A DNA stretch of 64,000 bases from Paragordius varius. Its lineage: Eukaryota > Nematomorpha. The DNA lies in NCBI GenBank assembly GCA_964247055.1, contig OZ176060.1, positions 1,116,001 through 1,180,000 on the forward strand, given 5' to 3'. The stretch's first letter is position 1, and each line of letters begins with the position of its first letter. The notes under the pieces were generated by a model. It made no database searches, had not been told where the DNA came from, and saw only the letters and a program-made list of their open reading frames with translations. The position numbers and the translations under genes were made by a program. Shown here piece after piece: positions 57,617 to 64,000 of this stretch.

Positions 57617-60018
57617 TAATTTAATATTTTCTATTTGATAATTTTATAAATAAGTATCTTAATTAATTTTAATTTTATTTAAATATCATTTTTTATTTAA
57701 AAATAAATAAATATCTTAATTTATTTATTTAATTTTATTTTATTAAAATTTTTATTTAATTATTTTTTAAAAAACATATGATTTTAGGGAAACCCCGGGA
57801 AAAACGGGCCAGCTGGCCCGCAAGGTCCCATTGGCCTTCAAGGCAATCAGGGTGAAACTGGACCCCCAGGAGAGATGGGCTCACCCGGGTTACAGGTAAT
57901 TTTTTATTTTATTTTTTTTTAAATAAATAAAATTAATTAATTTTAAAAAATAAAAAAAAATAAAAAATTGTATATAGTATAAAAAAATAAATATAAAAAA
58001 AATAAAAAAATATAAAAAATAAATTTTTGTGGATTTTAGGTATATTTTTGTCTTTTTATTTTTTTATTAAAATTCTTCTTAAATAATTTTTCCATGTTTT
58101 TTTTATTAAAATTCAATCAAATAAAAAATATAAATATAAGAAAAAATAGAAAAATAAAAAATTATATCTTTCGGAGAGATGGGCTCACCTGGGTTACAGG
58201 TATTTTTTTTTTTTTTAAAAATAAAAATTTTTATATATAAAAATTAAAAAAATTTGAATAAAAAATAAAGGAAAATTAAAAATTTTTTTTATATAAATAT
58301 TTATAAAATTTTTAAATATTATACTAAATATTCTTTTTAATATCTAAAATAAAAAATAAAAAGATAAAAAACTTTAACAATAAAAAAATGATACATATTA
58401 ACCCTCTGGAGAAATGGGCTTACCCGGGTTCCATATAACTTTTTATTTTTCATTATAAAAAATGAAATTAAATAATTTATAAATTTTAAATATGAAAATC
58501 TAAAATATCATTAAATAAATCAAAAAAATAAAAAAATTAATAAAAAAAATTAAAAAAAATTTTTCTGGATTTTTGATAATTTTTAAAAACTATGCTTATT
58601 ATTGTTTTGATAATATTAAAAATTGAAAAAAATAAAAATATAAAAAAAATATTTATTTCCTGGAGAGATGGGCTCACCCGGGTTACAGGTAAATTTTCAT
58701 TTTTTTTATTTTTAAAAAATTAAAAATTTAAAAAATAAAAAAATTAAAAAAATTAAAATAAATATAAAATTATTTTTTAATATTATATTATTTTTTATTT
58801 TTTAATTTTAAATAAAATTTAAAAAAGTAATATATATTTAAATATTGAAAAATCTGAAATTAATATAAATTAAATAACAAAAAAAATCATTATAAAAAAA
58901 TGTAATTATAAATTTATTTTTATCTTTTTTGAATATTTTTTAATTTTAAATAAGCTTTTTTAGATAATATAAAAAAATTAAATTAATCAGAAAAATAAAA
59001 TAAAAATATAAAATAAAATTTTAAAATAAAATTTAATAATAAAAAAAGAAAAAAATGAAAAAATATATCAATCTCACAGTATTTATTATCTTTATTTTTA
59101 TTAACAATTTTTTTAAATTTTATTTTTTTTTAAATTTTATATTATAGACGTTACTTAATATATATAAATTTATATAAAAAAATATTTATATATATATAAA
59201 AATTATTAAATTTTTAATTAATTTTCAGTTATTAAGGTCAAAAAAATTAATTTTATTAAAAAAATATTTATTTTAACATTTTTAAAATATTTAATTTTTA
59301 ATATTTTCTTAGAATTTAGAAAAAAATTTTACAAAATAATTTTTTTTAATCTTTGTATATATATATATATATATATATATATTTAGGGTCTTCACGGCGA
59401 GATTGGGGCCGTAGAGGCCCTTATAATATATTTTTTAATTTTTTTATTTTTTTATTTTTCCGAAAAAATAAAATTAATTTTTTTAAAATATATTAAAAAA
59501 TTTTTTCTAAAAAATTATTTTTTCCAAGCATATAATATTTTTTATTAAAATTTATTTTTTTCTACTAAAAGAAACAGCTTTATTTCAAAATAATATTTTT
59601 CTGAAATTATTCATTTATATATATAAATTTGTATAAAAATTCTTAAAAAAAAATTAATTTTCTTAAAAAAATAAATCCAACTTTTTAATAATTTATTAAT
59701 AATTTTTACTTTTTTTAAAATTTAAAAAAATTATTTTTAAAAAATAAATTTTAATTTTTAAAAATTTATTTTTTTAGGGTCACCGGCGAGATTGGGGGCC
59801 GTAAAGGCCCTTAAAATATTTTTTTTAATTTTTTTTTATTTTTCCGAAAAAATAAAATTAATTTTTTTAAAATATATTAAAAATTATATTAATTATTTAT
59901 CTTAAAAATTATTTTTTCCAAGTCCATATTTTTTTATTAATTTTTTTTTCTACTAAAAGAAAACAGCTTTATTTCAAAATAAAATAATTTTTTCTGAAAT
60001 TATTCAATTTTCTTCATT

Positions 60019-60075
<57 letters not shown>

Positions 60076-60912
60076 CAATAAAAAAATTAATTTTCTCAAA
60101 AATAAATTTTTTTTTAATAAAAAAATAAAAAAAATATTTTTTATAAATTTTTTTTTCTCAAAAATAAATTTTTATTATATATTTTTCCAGGGTCTTCACG
60201 GCGAGATTGGGGCCGTAGAGGCCCTTAAATATTTTTTTTAATTTTTTTATGTTTTTATTTTTCCGAAAAAATATTAAATATAGAAAAATAAAATAATATA
60301 TTAAAAATTATTTTAATTATTTTTCTTAAAAATTATTTTTTAGGGTTTTCCAAGCCCATATTTTTTTATTAATTTTTTTCTACTAAAAGAAAACAGCTTT
60401 ATTTTAAAATAAAATAATTTTTCTGAAATTATTCATTTTTCTTTTATATAAATATTAATTTGTATAAAACAAAAAAAAATATTTTTTTACAAAAAAAAAT
60501 ATTTTTTTACAAAAAAAATATAAATTTTAATTTTTATAAAAAATAAATTTTTTTAGAAATCTATTAAAAATAATTTTATTAAAAAAATAAAAATAAATAA
60601 ATTTATTTTTATATAAATAATTTTCTTAGATTGAAAAAATTTTTAACAAATTTAATTTTCTTAAAATATATATTTTAAAAATATAATTATTAAATAAATT
60701 TTTTTTTTCTAAAATCTATAATTTTTTCTCAAAATTAATTTTTATTTTTTTTATTTTTTTATTTTTTAGGGTCTTCACGGCGAGATTGGGGCCGTAGGGC
60801 CCGTCGGGCCCGAAGGCCCAAAAGGGGACCGCGGGTACCCCGGTCCGGGCGGTCCGCCCGGAGAAACCGGTCTACCCGGTTTTCCTGGCGAACGCGGAGT
60901 TATTGGAGTTTC

Positions 60913-60946
<34 letters not shown>

Positions 60947-63054
60947 ATGATAATTTTTAAATATTTAAATTTTTTGTGAATTATAATTTAAATATGAATT
61001 AAATTTTTTTTGAAAATTATATAATTTTTTTTATAACATATTAATATAATTTTTATATATTTTTTTAATATTTTATATTTTTTTATTTTATAATTTAATA
61101 TTTAAAATATAATTTTAATACTTTATTTTTATAATTATAATTTAAATTTTTTTTTTAAATATTTAAAAAAATTTTTTGAATAAATTAAAATAAAAAATAT
61201 TTTTAAATTATATTTTGTCTTAATTTAGTATGAACTTATATTTAGAACTTTTAAAAATTATTAATAGTATTTATAATTTATTTTTTAAAAAAATAATATT
61301 TTTTTTATAATATATAAAAATTTAATTTATAATTTTTAACAATTTGGGGTTAAAAATTTATATAATATTTTATCAAAAAAATGATTTTTTATTTATATTC
61401 ATTAATTTTTATGTTTCATATTTTTTTTTATATTTTAATATTTTAATTTTTTGATAATTTTAATTTATTGAAAATATTATTTAAAATTATTTTTTTTAAA
61501 ATTAGTTTATACAGTAGCATATGGTATATAAAATATTTTGTCCATTACTAAAATGAATGTTAATTGGATAGGATAGTGATTTTTTAATTTCAATCGCTTG
61601 TTGTTAATTTGGAGACGCTAAATAAAAATTTTTTTTATAAAAATATCAATAATTTAATAATTATTTTTTTAAATTCATATAATAAATATATAAAAAAACT
61701 GATTATATGAAAATATTCAATATATATAAAAATTAATCATTTAAATGATTTTTTTTTCTTTTATTTTTATATTTTTATTATTTTTTGTTATTTATAATTA
61801 ATTAATATATTAATCTTTTTAAAAATTATATAATTTTTTATTTTTATTATTTAATATTTATATTTTTTTTTATTAAATGAATTTTTAAATATTTTTAAAT
61901 TAAATAAAATTAAATTTATATTTATAGGGCTTACCTGGCCCCAAAGGCGAGAGAGGTTCTAAAGGGGAAAACGGGCTTCGGGTATTTTTTTTCTTTTTTA
62001 TTTATTATTTATTTTATTATGTTTTTATTCAATTATTATTTTATTTTTTTATTAATTATTTTTATTCTATTTTTTATTTTTATATTTTTTATATATATTT
62101 CTAATTTTGTTTTTAAATTTTTTATTTTTTAATTTATTAATATCATTATTTTTATTTTTTTAATTTTTTTATTAAAATTTTTAATTTTATTATTTTTTTT
62201 TTAATATTTTCTTTAAATTTTTTTTTGATATTTAATATTTTTTATTTATTTATTTTTAATTTTAATAAAATTATAAATTAATATTTTTTTGATTTTTTAA
62301 TTTTTTTATATTTTTATTTTATTTCTATAATTAAATTTTTATTTTTATTTTAATATTTTTCAAAAAGTTGAATTATATTATTTTCTATTTTTTTAATTAA
62401 TATTTATTATTTCTTAATTTTTTTATTTTTTTTTAATATTTTATTTTTTTTTTATTTTATTTTTTATTTTTTTAATATTTATAATTTAATTTTTATTTTA
62501 TTTTATTTATTTTTATTTTTAGGGCGATAAAGGTCAAATTGGAATTACAGGAGAGCCAGGACCCCAAGGATCAGCTGTTTAATAATTATTTTTAATTTTC
62601 AATATTTTTTTTAAATTTAAATATATTAAAAATTATATTTTTTTTATATTATATTAATATTTTTTTTAATATATATCAAATTAATTATATAAAAAAATTA
62701 AAATTTCATTTATAAAATAATTTGATCAAAAGCGATTAAATATATATTTTTATATTAAATATTAAAGATAAAAATAATATTAATTAAAAAAATTAATTTT
62801 ATAAATAATTTAAATATTTTTTATAATCAATATAAATAATATAAAATTAATTAATTTTTTTAAATTGATCAATTCTGAAATAAACTTAATTTTTTTTATA
62901 TAAATAAAATATTTTTAAATTTTAATGAATTATCAATAAAAAATCATCATTAAAAATAATAAAAAATTAAAAAATTATATATATATATTTTTAAATTAAA
63001 ATAAATTAAGTTATATCTAAAAACATATATTTTTTTATTAAAATAAAATCTATT

Positions 63055-63097
<43 letters not shown>

Positions 63098-63342
63098 TTT
63101 ATTTTAAGTTTAATTATTTAATTTAAGAAATTTATTTTTTAAATATTAAAATAAATTAAATTATATTTTAAAAATAAATTCAAATTAAAAATAAATTAAT
63201 TATTATTTTAAAAATAATTTTTTAATTTTTCCAGGGACCCCCAGGACCCCAAGGTCAACTGGGCACTAAGGGTGAAAAGGGCAAACATGGTGCCACAGGT
63301 GAAACTGGAACAGCTGGTCAATCAGGTGTTCCCGGTCCCAAA
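32449..63342 (+). CDS. Clade-B (type V/XI-like) fibrillar procollagen alpha chain, 5' part (38 exons)
   Basis: Secreted extracellular-matrix chain that should trimerise into a fibril-forming collagen. Joining the 38 exons listed below gives 3474 nt with compatible phases at every junction and 1158 codons. Residues 1-28 look like a signal peptide. About 70-365 form a TSPN domain with the family's four cysteines (C91, C292, C350, C357) and the KWH motif at 271-273. Residues 370-506 are a linker, 508-541 a minor helix and 541-576 a hinge with HVFMIP. Residues 577-1158 are perfect Gly-X-Y. The TSPN cysteine pattern, the minor helix, and [11 protein letters not shown] matching QGPIGYPGPRG of COL5A1 (recalled) all point to clade B. 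Introns are 309-3600 nt, nearly all A/T; unless listed, they hold only low-complexity sequence. Donors are often GTTTA or GTTAT rather than GTAAG. About 430 helix residues and the C-propeptide lie off the window. Expression data could shift a few junctions, mainly exon 3. Confidence 0.95.
33332..33442 (+). CDS. Collagen exon 2: start of TSPN domain
   Basis: Codes residues 51-87. The segment [19 protein letters not shown] aligns with the start of the TSPN domain of type V/XI chains (VDVLKAL...PEGISKT, recalled). Acceptor TTTTAG, donor AAAG/GTTAAA, phase 1 on both sides. Confidence 0.93.
34104..34240 (+). CDS. Collagen exon 3: TSPN domain with first conserved Cys
   Basis: Codes residues 88-133. 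DGFCISPDG carries C91, the first TSPN cysteine (GFCTNRK in vertebrate XI). About 30 residues follow ([15 protein letters not shown] and onward) that vertebrate chains lack. I end the exon at AAAAAA/GTTTAT because that gives phase 0, which exon 4 needs. The frame also stays open for six more codons to a TAG at 34259-34261, so the 3' end is the least certain junction in the gene. Confidence 0.75.
34615..34690 (+). CDS. Collagen exon 4: TSPN domain
   Basis: Codes residues 134-158. [15 protein letters not shown] corresponds to KQAQLSAPTKQLFPG of vertebrate type XI (recalled), which fixes the frame. Acceptor TTATAG; donor CCCAG/GTAATT, phase 1. Confidence 0.88.
35554..35626 (+). CDS. Collagen exon 5: TSPN domain
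   Basis: Codes residues 159-182. [14 protein letters not shown] matches the FPEDFSILFTV strand of the laminin-G-like fold. Acceptor AATTTAG; donor GGAAAA/GTATAT, phase 2. Confidence 0.9.
35936..36199 (+). CDS. Collagen exon 6: TSPN domain core (longest exon)
   Basis: Codes residues 183-270. Beta-strand-like [18 protein letters not shown] and PETFVTLKF align with the middle of the TSPN domain. It is rich in TAD/SAD/PAD repeats encoded by ACAGCTGAT-like DNA. Acceptor TTTAAG; donor AAAA/GTTTAA gives phase 2, which completes Lys271 with exon 7. Confidence 0.93.
36529..36700 (+). CDS. Collagen exon 7: TSPN domain with KWH and DCK motifs
   Basis: Codes residues 271-328. With the two bases of exon 6 it opens KWHTVSF (KWHRVAI in vertebrates) and holds LLFDCKQ with C292. 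It ends [16 protein letters not shown]. Acceptor AAACAG; donor AAA/GTTATT, phase 0. Confidence 0.94.
37143..37265 (+). CDS. Collagen exon 8: end of TSPN domain, last two Cys
   Basis: Codes residues 329-369. [18 protein letters not shown] then DFC (C350) and ISC (C357) match the C-terminal DIQQFLITGDPKAAYDYC region of TSPN. The acceptor AATTAG lies downstream of a (TA)n tract; donor ATG/GTATTA, phase 0. Confidence 0.93.
37979..38196 (+). CDS. Collagen exon 9: variable acidic linker
   Basis: Codes residues 370-441. A hydrophilic, charged, low-structure segment ([16 protein letters not shown] and onward), as expected between TSPN and the minor helix in V/XI chains, where this part is poorly conserved. 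Acceptor TTACAG; donor AATCG/GTAAAA, phase 2. Confidence 0.88.
38765..38823 (+). CDS. Collagen exon 10: variable linker
   Basis: Codes residues 442-461, [20 protein letters not shown]. The phase-2 entry and phase-1 exit match its neighbours. No recognisable motif; supported by frame continuity, base composition and splice sites. Confidence 0.8.
39549..39635 (+). CDS. Collagen exon 11: variable linker
   Basis: Codes residues 462-490 ([17 protein letters not shown] through LPTNKS). Ser/Asn-rich, with possible N-glycosylation at NST. Acceptor ATTATAG; donor TCAG/GTTTTA, phase 1. Confidence 0.8.
40240..40271 (+). CDS. Collagen exon 12: short linker exon
   Basis: Only 32 nt: residues 491-501, [11 protein letters not shown]. 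Acceptor TTTTTTAG, donor CAG/GTATAT. Its two leading bases complete the codon begun in exon 11 and it ends in phase 0. Confidence 0.8.
40625..40687 (+). CDS. Collagen exon 13: start of minor triple helix
   Basis: Codes residues 502-522, [22 protein letters not shown] cysteine precedes the first Gly-X-Y triplets, as is common at the start of a collagenous segment. Confidence 0.93.
41201..41275 (+). CDS. Collagen exon 14: minor helix and HVFMIP
   Basis: Codes residues 523-547. It continues Gly-X-Y ([19 protein letters not shown]) and ends HVFMIP, a hydrophobic break comparable with the LLMLP break after the minor helix in type V/XI chains (recalled). Confidence 0.93.
41807..41881 (+). CDS. Collagen exon 15: hinge before main helix
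   Basis: Codes residues 548-572, non-collagenous; [14 protein letters not shown] aligns with the ESQAQAILQQARLA hinge of type V. Acceptor TTTTTAG; donor ATG/GTGCGG, phase 0. Confidence 0.9.
42504..42560 (+). CDS. Collagen exon 16: start of main triple helix
   Basis: Codes residues 573-591, [19 protein letters not shown]. The first Gly of the main helix is residue 577, and GFTGTSGPV matches GLTGRPGPV of type V (recalled). Confidence 0.94.
43114..43167 (+). CDS. Collagen exon 17 (54 nt)
   Basis: Residues 592-609, six triplets: [18 protein letters not shown]. Canonical 54-nt helix exon starting with a complete Gly codon. Acceptor TTTTAG, donor GTAATT. Confidence 0.96.
43627..43680 (+). CDS. 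Collagen exon 18 (54 nt)
   Basis: Residues 610-627: [18 protein letters not shown]. Donor AGG/GTAAAA. The GRTGRR end resembles GKPGRR at the same point in type V. Confidence 0.96.
44134..44187 (+). CDS. Collagen exon 19 (54 nt)
   Basis: Residues 628-645: [18 protein letters not shown]. Acceptor TTTTTAG, donor GCT/GTATTT. Confidence 0.96.
44757..44864 (+). CDS. Collagen exon 20 (108 nt)
   Basis: Residues 646-681, twelve triplets from [16 protein letters not shown] to GDKGYDGTA. Double-length helix exon. Its donor edge (GACGGAACAGCTGTAA) is echoed about 255 bp downstream in the intron. Confidence 0.96.
45107..45130 (+). pseudogene. Echo of exon 20 donor edge in intron 20
   Basis: GACGAACAGCTGTAATTCAT repeats the end of exon 20 and the first intron bases (GACGGAACAGCTGTAAAACA) with one exonic base missing. 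No acceptor or frame is evident, so it reads as a decayed partial duplicate. Confidence 0.65.
45381..45425 (+). CDS. Collagen exon 21 (45 nt)
   Basis: Residues 682-696: [15 protein letters not shown]. Donor CCG/GTTATT, one of the unusual GTT donors. Confidence 0.95.
45909..45962 (+). CDS. Collagen exon 22 (54 nt)
   Basis: Residues 697-714: [18 protein letters not shown]. Acceptor TGTTTTAG, donor CCT/GTATAT. Confidence 0.96.
46491..46589 (+). CDS. Collagen exon 23 (99 nt)
   Basis: Residues 715-747, eleven triplets from [16 protein letters not shown] to GMVGPPGPP. Much G+C-richer than its introns because of Gly/Pro/Ala codons. Confidence 0.96.
47293..47391 (+). CDS. Collagen exon 24 (99 nt)
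   Basis: Residues 748-780, from [16 protein letters not shown] to GLPGLQGNT. It prefers C/G third bases (GGC, GCG, CGC) more than its neighbours. Acceptor CATCCTAG, donor ACG/GTAAAT. Confidence 0.96.
48056..48100 (+). CDS. Collagen exon 25 (45 nt)
   Basis: Residues 781-795: [15 protein letters not shown]. Acceptor ATTTTAG, donor TTG/GTATTT. The following intron contains a partial copy of exon 26. Confidence 0.95.
48514..48555 (+). pseudogene. Echo of exon 26 acceptor edge, ending in a stop
   Basis: A TTTTTTAG acceptor is followed by codons for [12 protein letters not shown] and then Ser-stop (TAA at 48553). The 36 matching nt differ from exon 26 (48906) at only three bases, all silent third positions (GGC/GGT, GTC/GTT, GGC/GGG). 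No donor follows. It may be a truncated duplicate, or an alternative terminal exon that would end the chain within the helix. The silent-only pattern is notable, but three changes are too few to prove selection. Confidence 0.8.
48906..49004 (+). CDS. Collagen exon 26 (99 nt)
   Basis: Residues 796-828: [19 protein letters not shown] onward to GLTGEKGDK. Strongest local match to type V (GPQGPIGYPGPRGVKG, recalled). Donor AAA/GTATAT. Confidence 0.97.
49704..49758 (+). CDS. Collagen exon 27 (55 nt, split Gly codon)
   Basis: Residues 829-846 plus the first G of a glycine codon: [18 protein letters not shown]. The phase-1 end and the GA opening of exon 28 rebuild GGA. Exons 27 and 28 together give 162 nt (three 54-nt modules), so this intron sits one base off the usual codon boundary. 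Confidence 0.95.
50513..50619 (+). CDS. Collagen exon 28 (107 nt)
   Basis: Residues 847-882: completes Gly, then [12 protein letters not shown] to [12 protein letters not shown]. Acceptor TTCTTAG, donor AAG/GTTTAT. The last 27 nt and the following intron are repeated several times downstream. Confidence 0.96.
50717..50769. repeat. Palindromic TA microsatellite in intron 28
   Basis: A (TA)n run with a C on the left (ATATCTATAT) and a G on the right (ATATAGATAT), making a symmetric hairpin-forming tract between the exon 28 end and its first echo. Confidence 0.8.
50831..51360 (+). repeat. Four echoes of exon 28 donor edge in intron 28
   Basis: Decayed copies of the exon 28 end (GGACCACGAGGAATAAAGGT in the original) lie at about 50831-50855, 50979-51005, 51171-51200 and 51322-51348. 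Copy 2 is intact for the 27 exonic nt. Copies 1, 3 and 4 carry substitutions (CAGACACC; GTACCACG; AACGTTT). Flanking intron is copied too: AAACAGCTGTTT, ATCAGGTGTTTTTGAGAAAA and TTTATGATATA recur in the same order. No acceptor precedes them, so they look like tandem duplications with variable unit length. Confidence 0.85.
51380..54200. repeat. AACCGGTT-rich degenerate ~120-bp repeat field in intron 28
   Basis: A 2.8-kb block of clearly higher G+C than any other noncoding DNA here. From about 51830 to 53250 the phrase TTTAGCGGGAAAGATTGATA recurs about 13 times in degenerate form. Copies lie near 51836, 51932, 52047, 52175, 52304, 52426, 52565, 52678, 52769, 52884, 53003, 53130 and 53241. Each is usually preceded by AAAACCGGTTTTTG and followed by CCCGGTTTTCGAAATAAACC and a CCCGCCGGTTT phrase. 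From 53300 to 54200 order is looser but AAACCGGTTT stays dense. I count about 18 exact AACCGGTT palindromes. No terminal repeats or credible coding frame are seen. Confidence 0.88.
54220..54327 (+). CDS. Collagen exon 29 (108 nt)
   Basis: Residues 883-918, from [16 protein letters not shown] to GVKGSQ. The acceptor AATTCTAG follows directly on the AACCGGTT field; donor CAG/GTGATT. Confidence 0.96.
54953..54997 (+). CDS. Collagen exon 30 (45 nt)
   Basis: Residues 919-933: [15 protein letters not shown]. Donor CGA/GTTTTT, a very weak consensus, but the only GT that keeps the helix phase. Confidence 0.94.
55419..55472 (+). CDS. Collagen exon 31 (54 nt)
   Basis: Residues 934-951: [18 protein letters not shown]. 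Acceptor ATTTTTAG, donor CCT/GTAAAA. A 1.0-kb A/T-only intron follows. Confidence 0.96.
56495..56558 (+). CDS. Collagen exon 32 (64 nt, split Gly codon)
   Basis: Residues 952-972 plus one base: [21 protein letters not shown] then G. Phase 1 at GTGAAT donor; exon 33 opens GT to complete GGT. Confidence 0.95.
57054..57142 (+). CDS. Collagen exon 33 (89 nt)
   Basis: Residues 973-1002: Gly completed, then [15 protein letters not shown] to GERGEP. Acceptor TTAACAG, donor CCG/GTAATT. Together with exon 32 it makes 153 nt (51 codons). Confidence 0.96.
57788..57895 (+). CDS. Collagen exon 34 (108 nt)
   Basis: Residues 1003-1038, from [16 protein letters not shown] to GEMGSPGLQ. Donor CAG/GTAATT. 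The last 27 nt reappear three times in the following 2.9-kb intron. Confidence 0.96.
58173..58688 (+). repeat. Three echoes of exon 34 donor edge in intron 34
   Basis: Copies of the exon 34 end lie at 58173-58199, 58408-58432 and 58662-58688. The first differs by one silent base (CCT for CCC), the second has several changes and has lost the CAG/GTA donor, and the third matches all 27 nt and keeps CAG/GTAAAT. None has a clear acceptor, so none looks like a usable cassette exon. The spacing from the original is about 304, 235 and 254 bp. Confidence 0.88.
59387..60226 (+). repeat. Three echoes of exon 35 acceptor edge in intron 34
   Basis: Copies of the exon 35 start lie at 59387-59423, 59778-59812 and 60191-60226, each right after a plausible AG acceptor. 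Copies 1 and 3 read GGTCTTCACGGCGAGATTGG and on through GGCCGTAGAGGCCCTT, then run into intron. Copy 2 has small indels (GTCACCGG, an extra G, GTAAAGG). The intron after each copy is also duplicated (TTTTTCCGAAAAAATA, CTACTAAAAGAAA, ACAGCTTTATTTCAAAATAA), giving ~390-580-bp units that lead up to the true exon at 60770. Confidence 0.9.
60770..60913 (+). CDS. Collagen exon 35 (144 nt)
   Basis: Residues 1039-1086, sixteen triplets from [16 protein letters not shown] to GERGVIGVS. Longest helix exon in the window and locally very G+C rich. The donor is TCG/GTATAT at the head of a (TA)n tract. Confidence 0.96.
61500..61625. other. Less A/T-biased island in intron 35
   Basis: About 120 bp containing ACAGTAGCATATGGTATA, GGATAGGATAGTGATT and TTTGGAGACGCTAAAT, unlike the surrounding A/T-only intron. 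No Gly-X-Y frame, tRNA fold or repeat partner was recognised. It could be a regulatory or small-RNA element, or just chance. Confidence 0.35.
61928..61981 (+). CDS. Collagen exon 36 (54 nt)
   Basis: Residues 1087-1104: [18 protein letters not shown]. Acceptor TTTATAG, donor CGG/GTATTT. Confidence 0.96.
62523..62576 (+). CDS. Collagen exon 37 (54 nt)
   Basis: Residues 1105-1122: [18 protein letters not shown]. Donor GCT/GTTTAA: without splicing the frame would stop two codons later, so the GTTT donor must be used. Confidence 0.95.
63235..63342 (+). CDS. Collagen exon 38 (108 nt), last exon in window
   Basis: Residues 1123-1158, from [16 protein letters not shown] to GVPGPK. Acceptor TTTCCAG, donor AAA/GTAAAC, phase 0. 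The remaining 658 bp are A/T-only intron; the gene continues off the right edge. Confidence 0.96.
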
Positions 63343-64000
63343 GTAAACCTCGTTTCATATTAATTTGAGAAAATGAGTTAAAAATATTATTTTGTAATAA
63401 TTATTTTATTTTTTTCAATTATGTAATTATTTATAAATTAATTTTTATAAAAAAATAAATATTAATTATTAATAATTATTTAATATTTATGTATAAATTT
63501 TATTTTTATTTATTTTTTATGTTATATTTTTATAATAATATTTACTTAAAATCAGAAAATATATTACAATATTTATATTTATAGATGAAGTATTTATTTT
63601 TTATATATAAAAAAAAATAAAATAATGTTAAACAAAACTTATTATATTTTTTAATTTCAATTTAATTTTTATAAAAAATAAAAAAATTATATATATTAAT
63701 ATTTAAAATAATTTGGTAATAATATAATTTATTAAAAATAAATTTTATAAAAATTAATTATTAATAATTATTTAATATTTTATATATATATATTTAAATA
63801 TATTAATTTTTTTTATTTATTTATTTTTATAACAAATAAAATAAAAATATAAGATTAAAAATATTTTAAAATTATTATATTTTATTTTAATATTTAATAG
63901 TCAAAAATTTATTTTAAATATTTAATTTTATAAATAAACAATTAAATTTTATCAAAAAAATTATTTAATTTTTACATTAAAAAAAATTGTTTAAATAAAA

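Larger units (their letters stand above)
37084..63092. repeat. (TA)n microsatellites scattered through collagen introns
   Basis: Runs of about 20-50 bp lie at 37084-37115, 40549-40574, 42243-42278, 43813-43845, 44326-44348, 48436-48458, 56734-56774, 57576-57610, 59356-59382, 60021-60072, 60915-60943 and 63058-63092. One starts at the exon 35 donor and one ends just before the first exon 35 echo. Confidence 0.9.

Noticed and set aside
58173-58688. Exon 34 echoes as alternative cassette exons
   Set aside because: None has a convincing acceptor upstream and one has lost its donor.
60021-60072. Long (TA)n tracts as replication origins or scaffold sites
   Set aside because: Such runs are common in all A/T-rich introns here, and no other supporting signal exists.

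Overview
The window is animal nuclear DNA with an extreme A+T bias. Introns and spacers are almost pure A/T, and the G+C sits in exons and in two repeat classes. The only protein gene I can support lies on the + strand from 32449 and runs off the right edge. It is the 5' part of a clade-B (type V/XI-like) fibrillar procollagen. The reading frame closes exactly over 38 exons: 3474 nt, 1158 codons, with all splice phases compatible. The order is signal peptide, TSPN (laminin-G-like) domain with its four cysteines, acidic variable linker, short minor triple helix, hinge, then 194 uninterrupted Gly-X-Y triplets (582 residues, of about 1014 expected). Helix exons are 45, 54, 99, 108 or 144 nt, the ancestral fibrillar-collagen exon pattern. 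The rest of the helix and the C-propeptide must lie beyond 64000. The host is probably an invertebrate. Insects with extremely A+T-rich genomes, such as aphidiine wasps, would fit, but nothing here proves it.

From 1 to about 26.1 kb there is a satellite array made of three related families. Family A (1-14483) has twelve units of 1199 or 1203 bp. Family B (14484-23899) has eight apparently identical 1177-bp units. Family C (about 24164-26160) has two diverged units. Every unit has a GA/GT-rich core around a long perfect or near-perfect palindrome: 60 bp in A, 58 bp in B, and a shorter version in C that has lost its central 4 bp. In A and B the palindrome centre is TGACGTCA. From 26.1 to 30.3 kb the DNA looks like decayed, low-complexity derivatives plus a four-copy 55-bp repeat. 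From 30.3 to 32.3 kb I see almost nothing but A/T.

Inside the collagen gene, several introns carry tandem copies of the edge of an adjoining exon: the last ~25 nt before a donor, or the first ~25-40 nt after an acceptor, together with flanking intron. The two longest introns (3.6 and 2.9 kb) hold most of these 'exon-edge echoes'. The 3.6-kb intron also holds a G+C-richer field of degenerate ~120-bp repeats with about 18 copies of the palindrome AACCGGTT. These echoes, the AACCGGTT field and the palindromic satellite are the most unusual items in the window.
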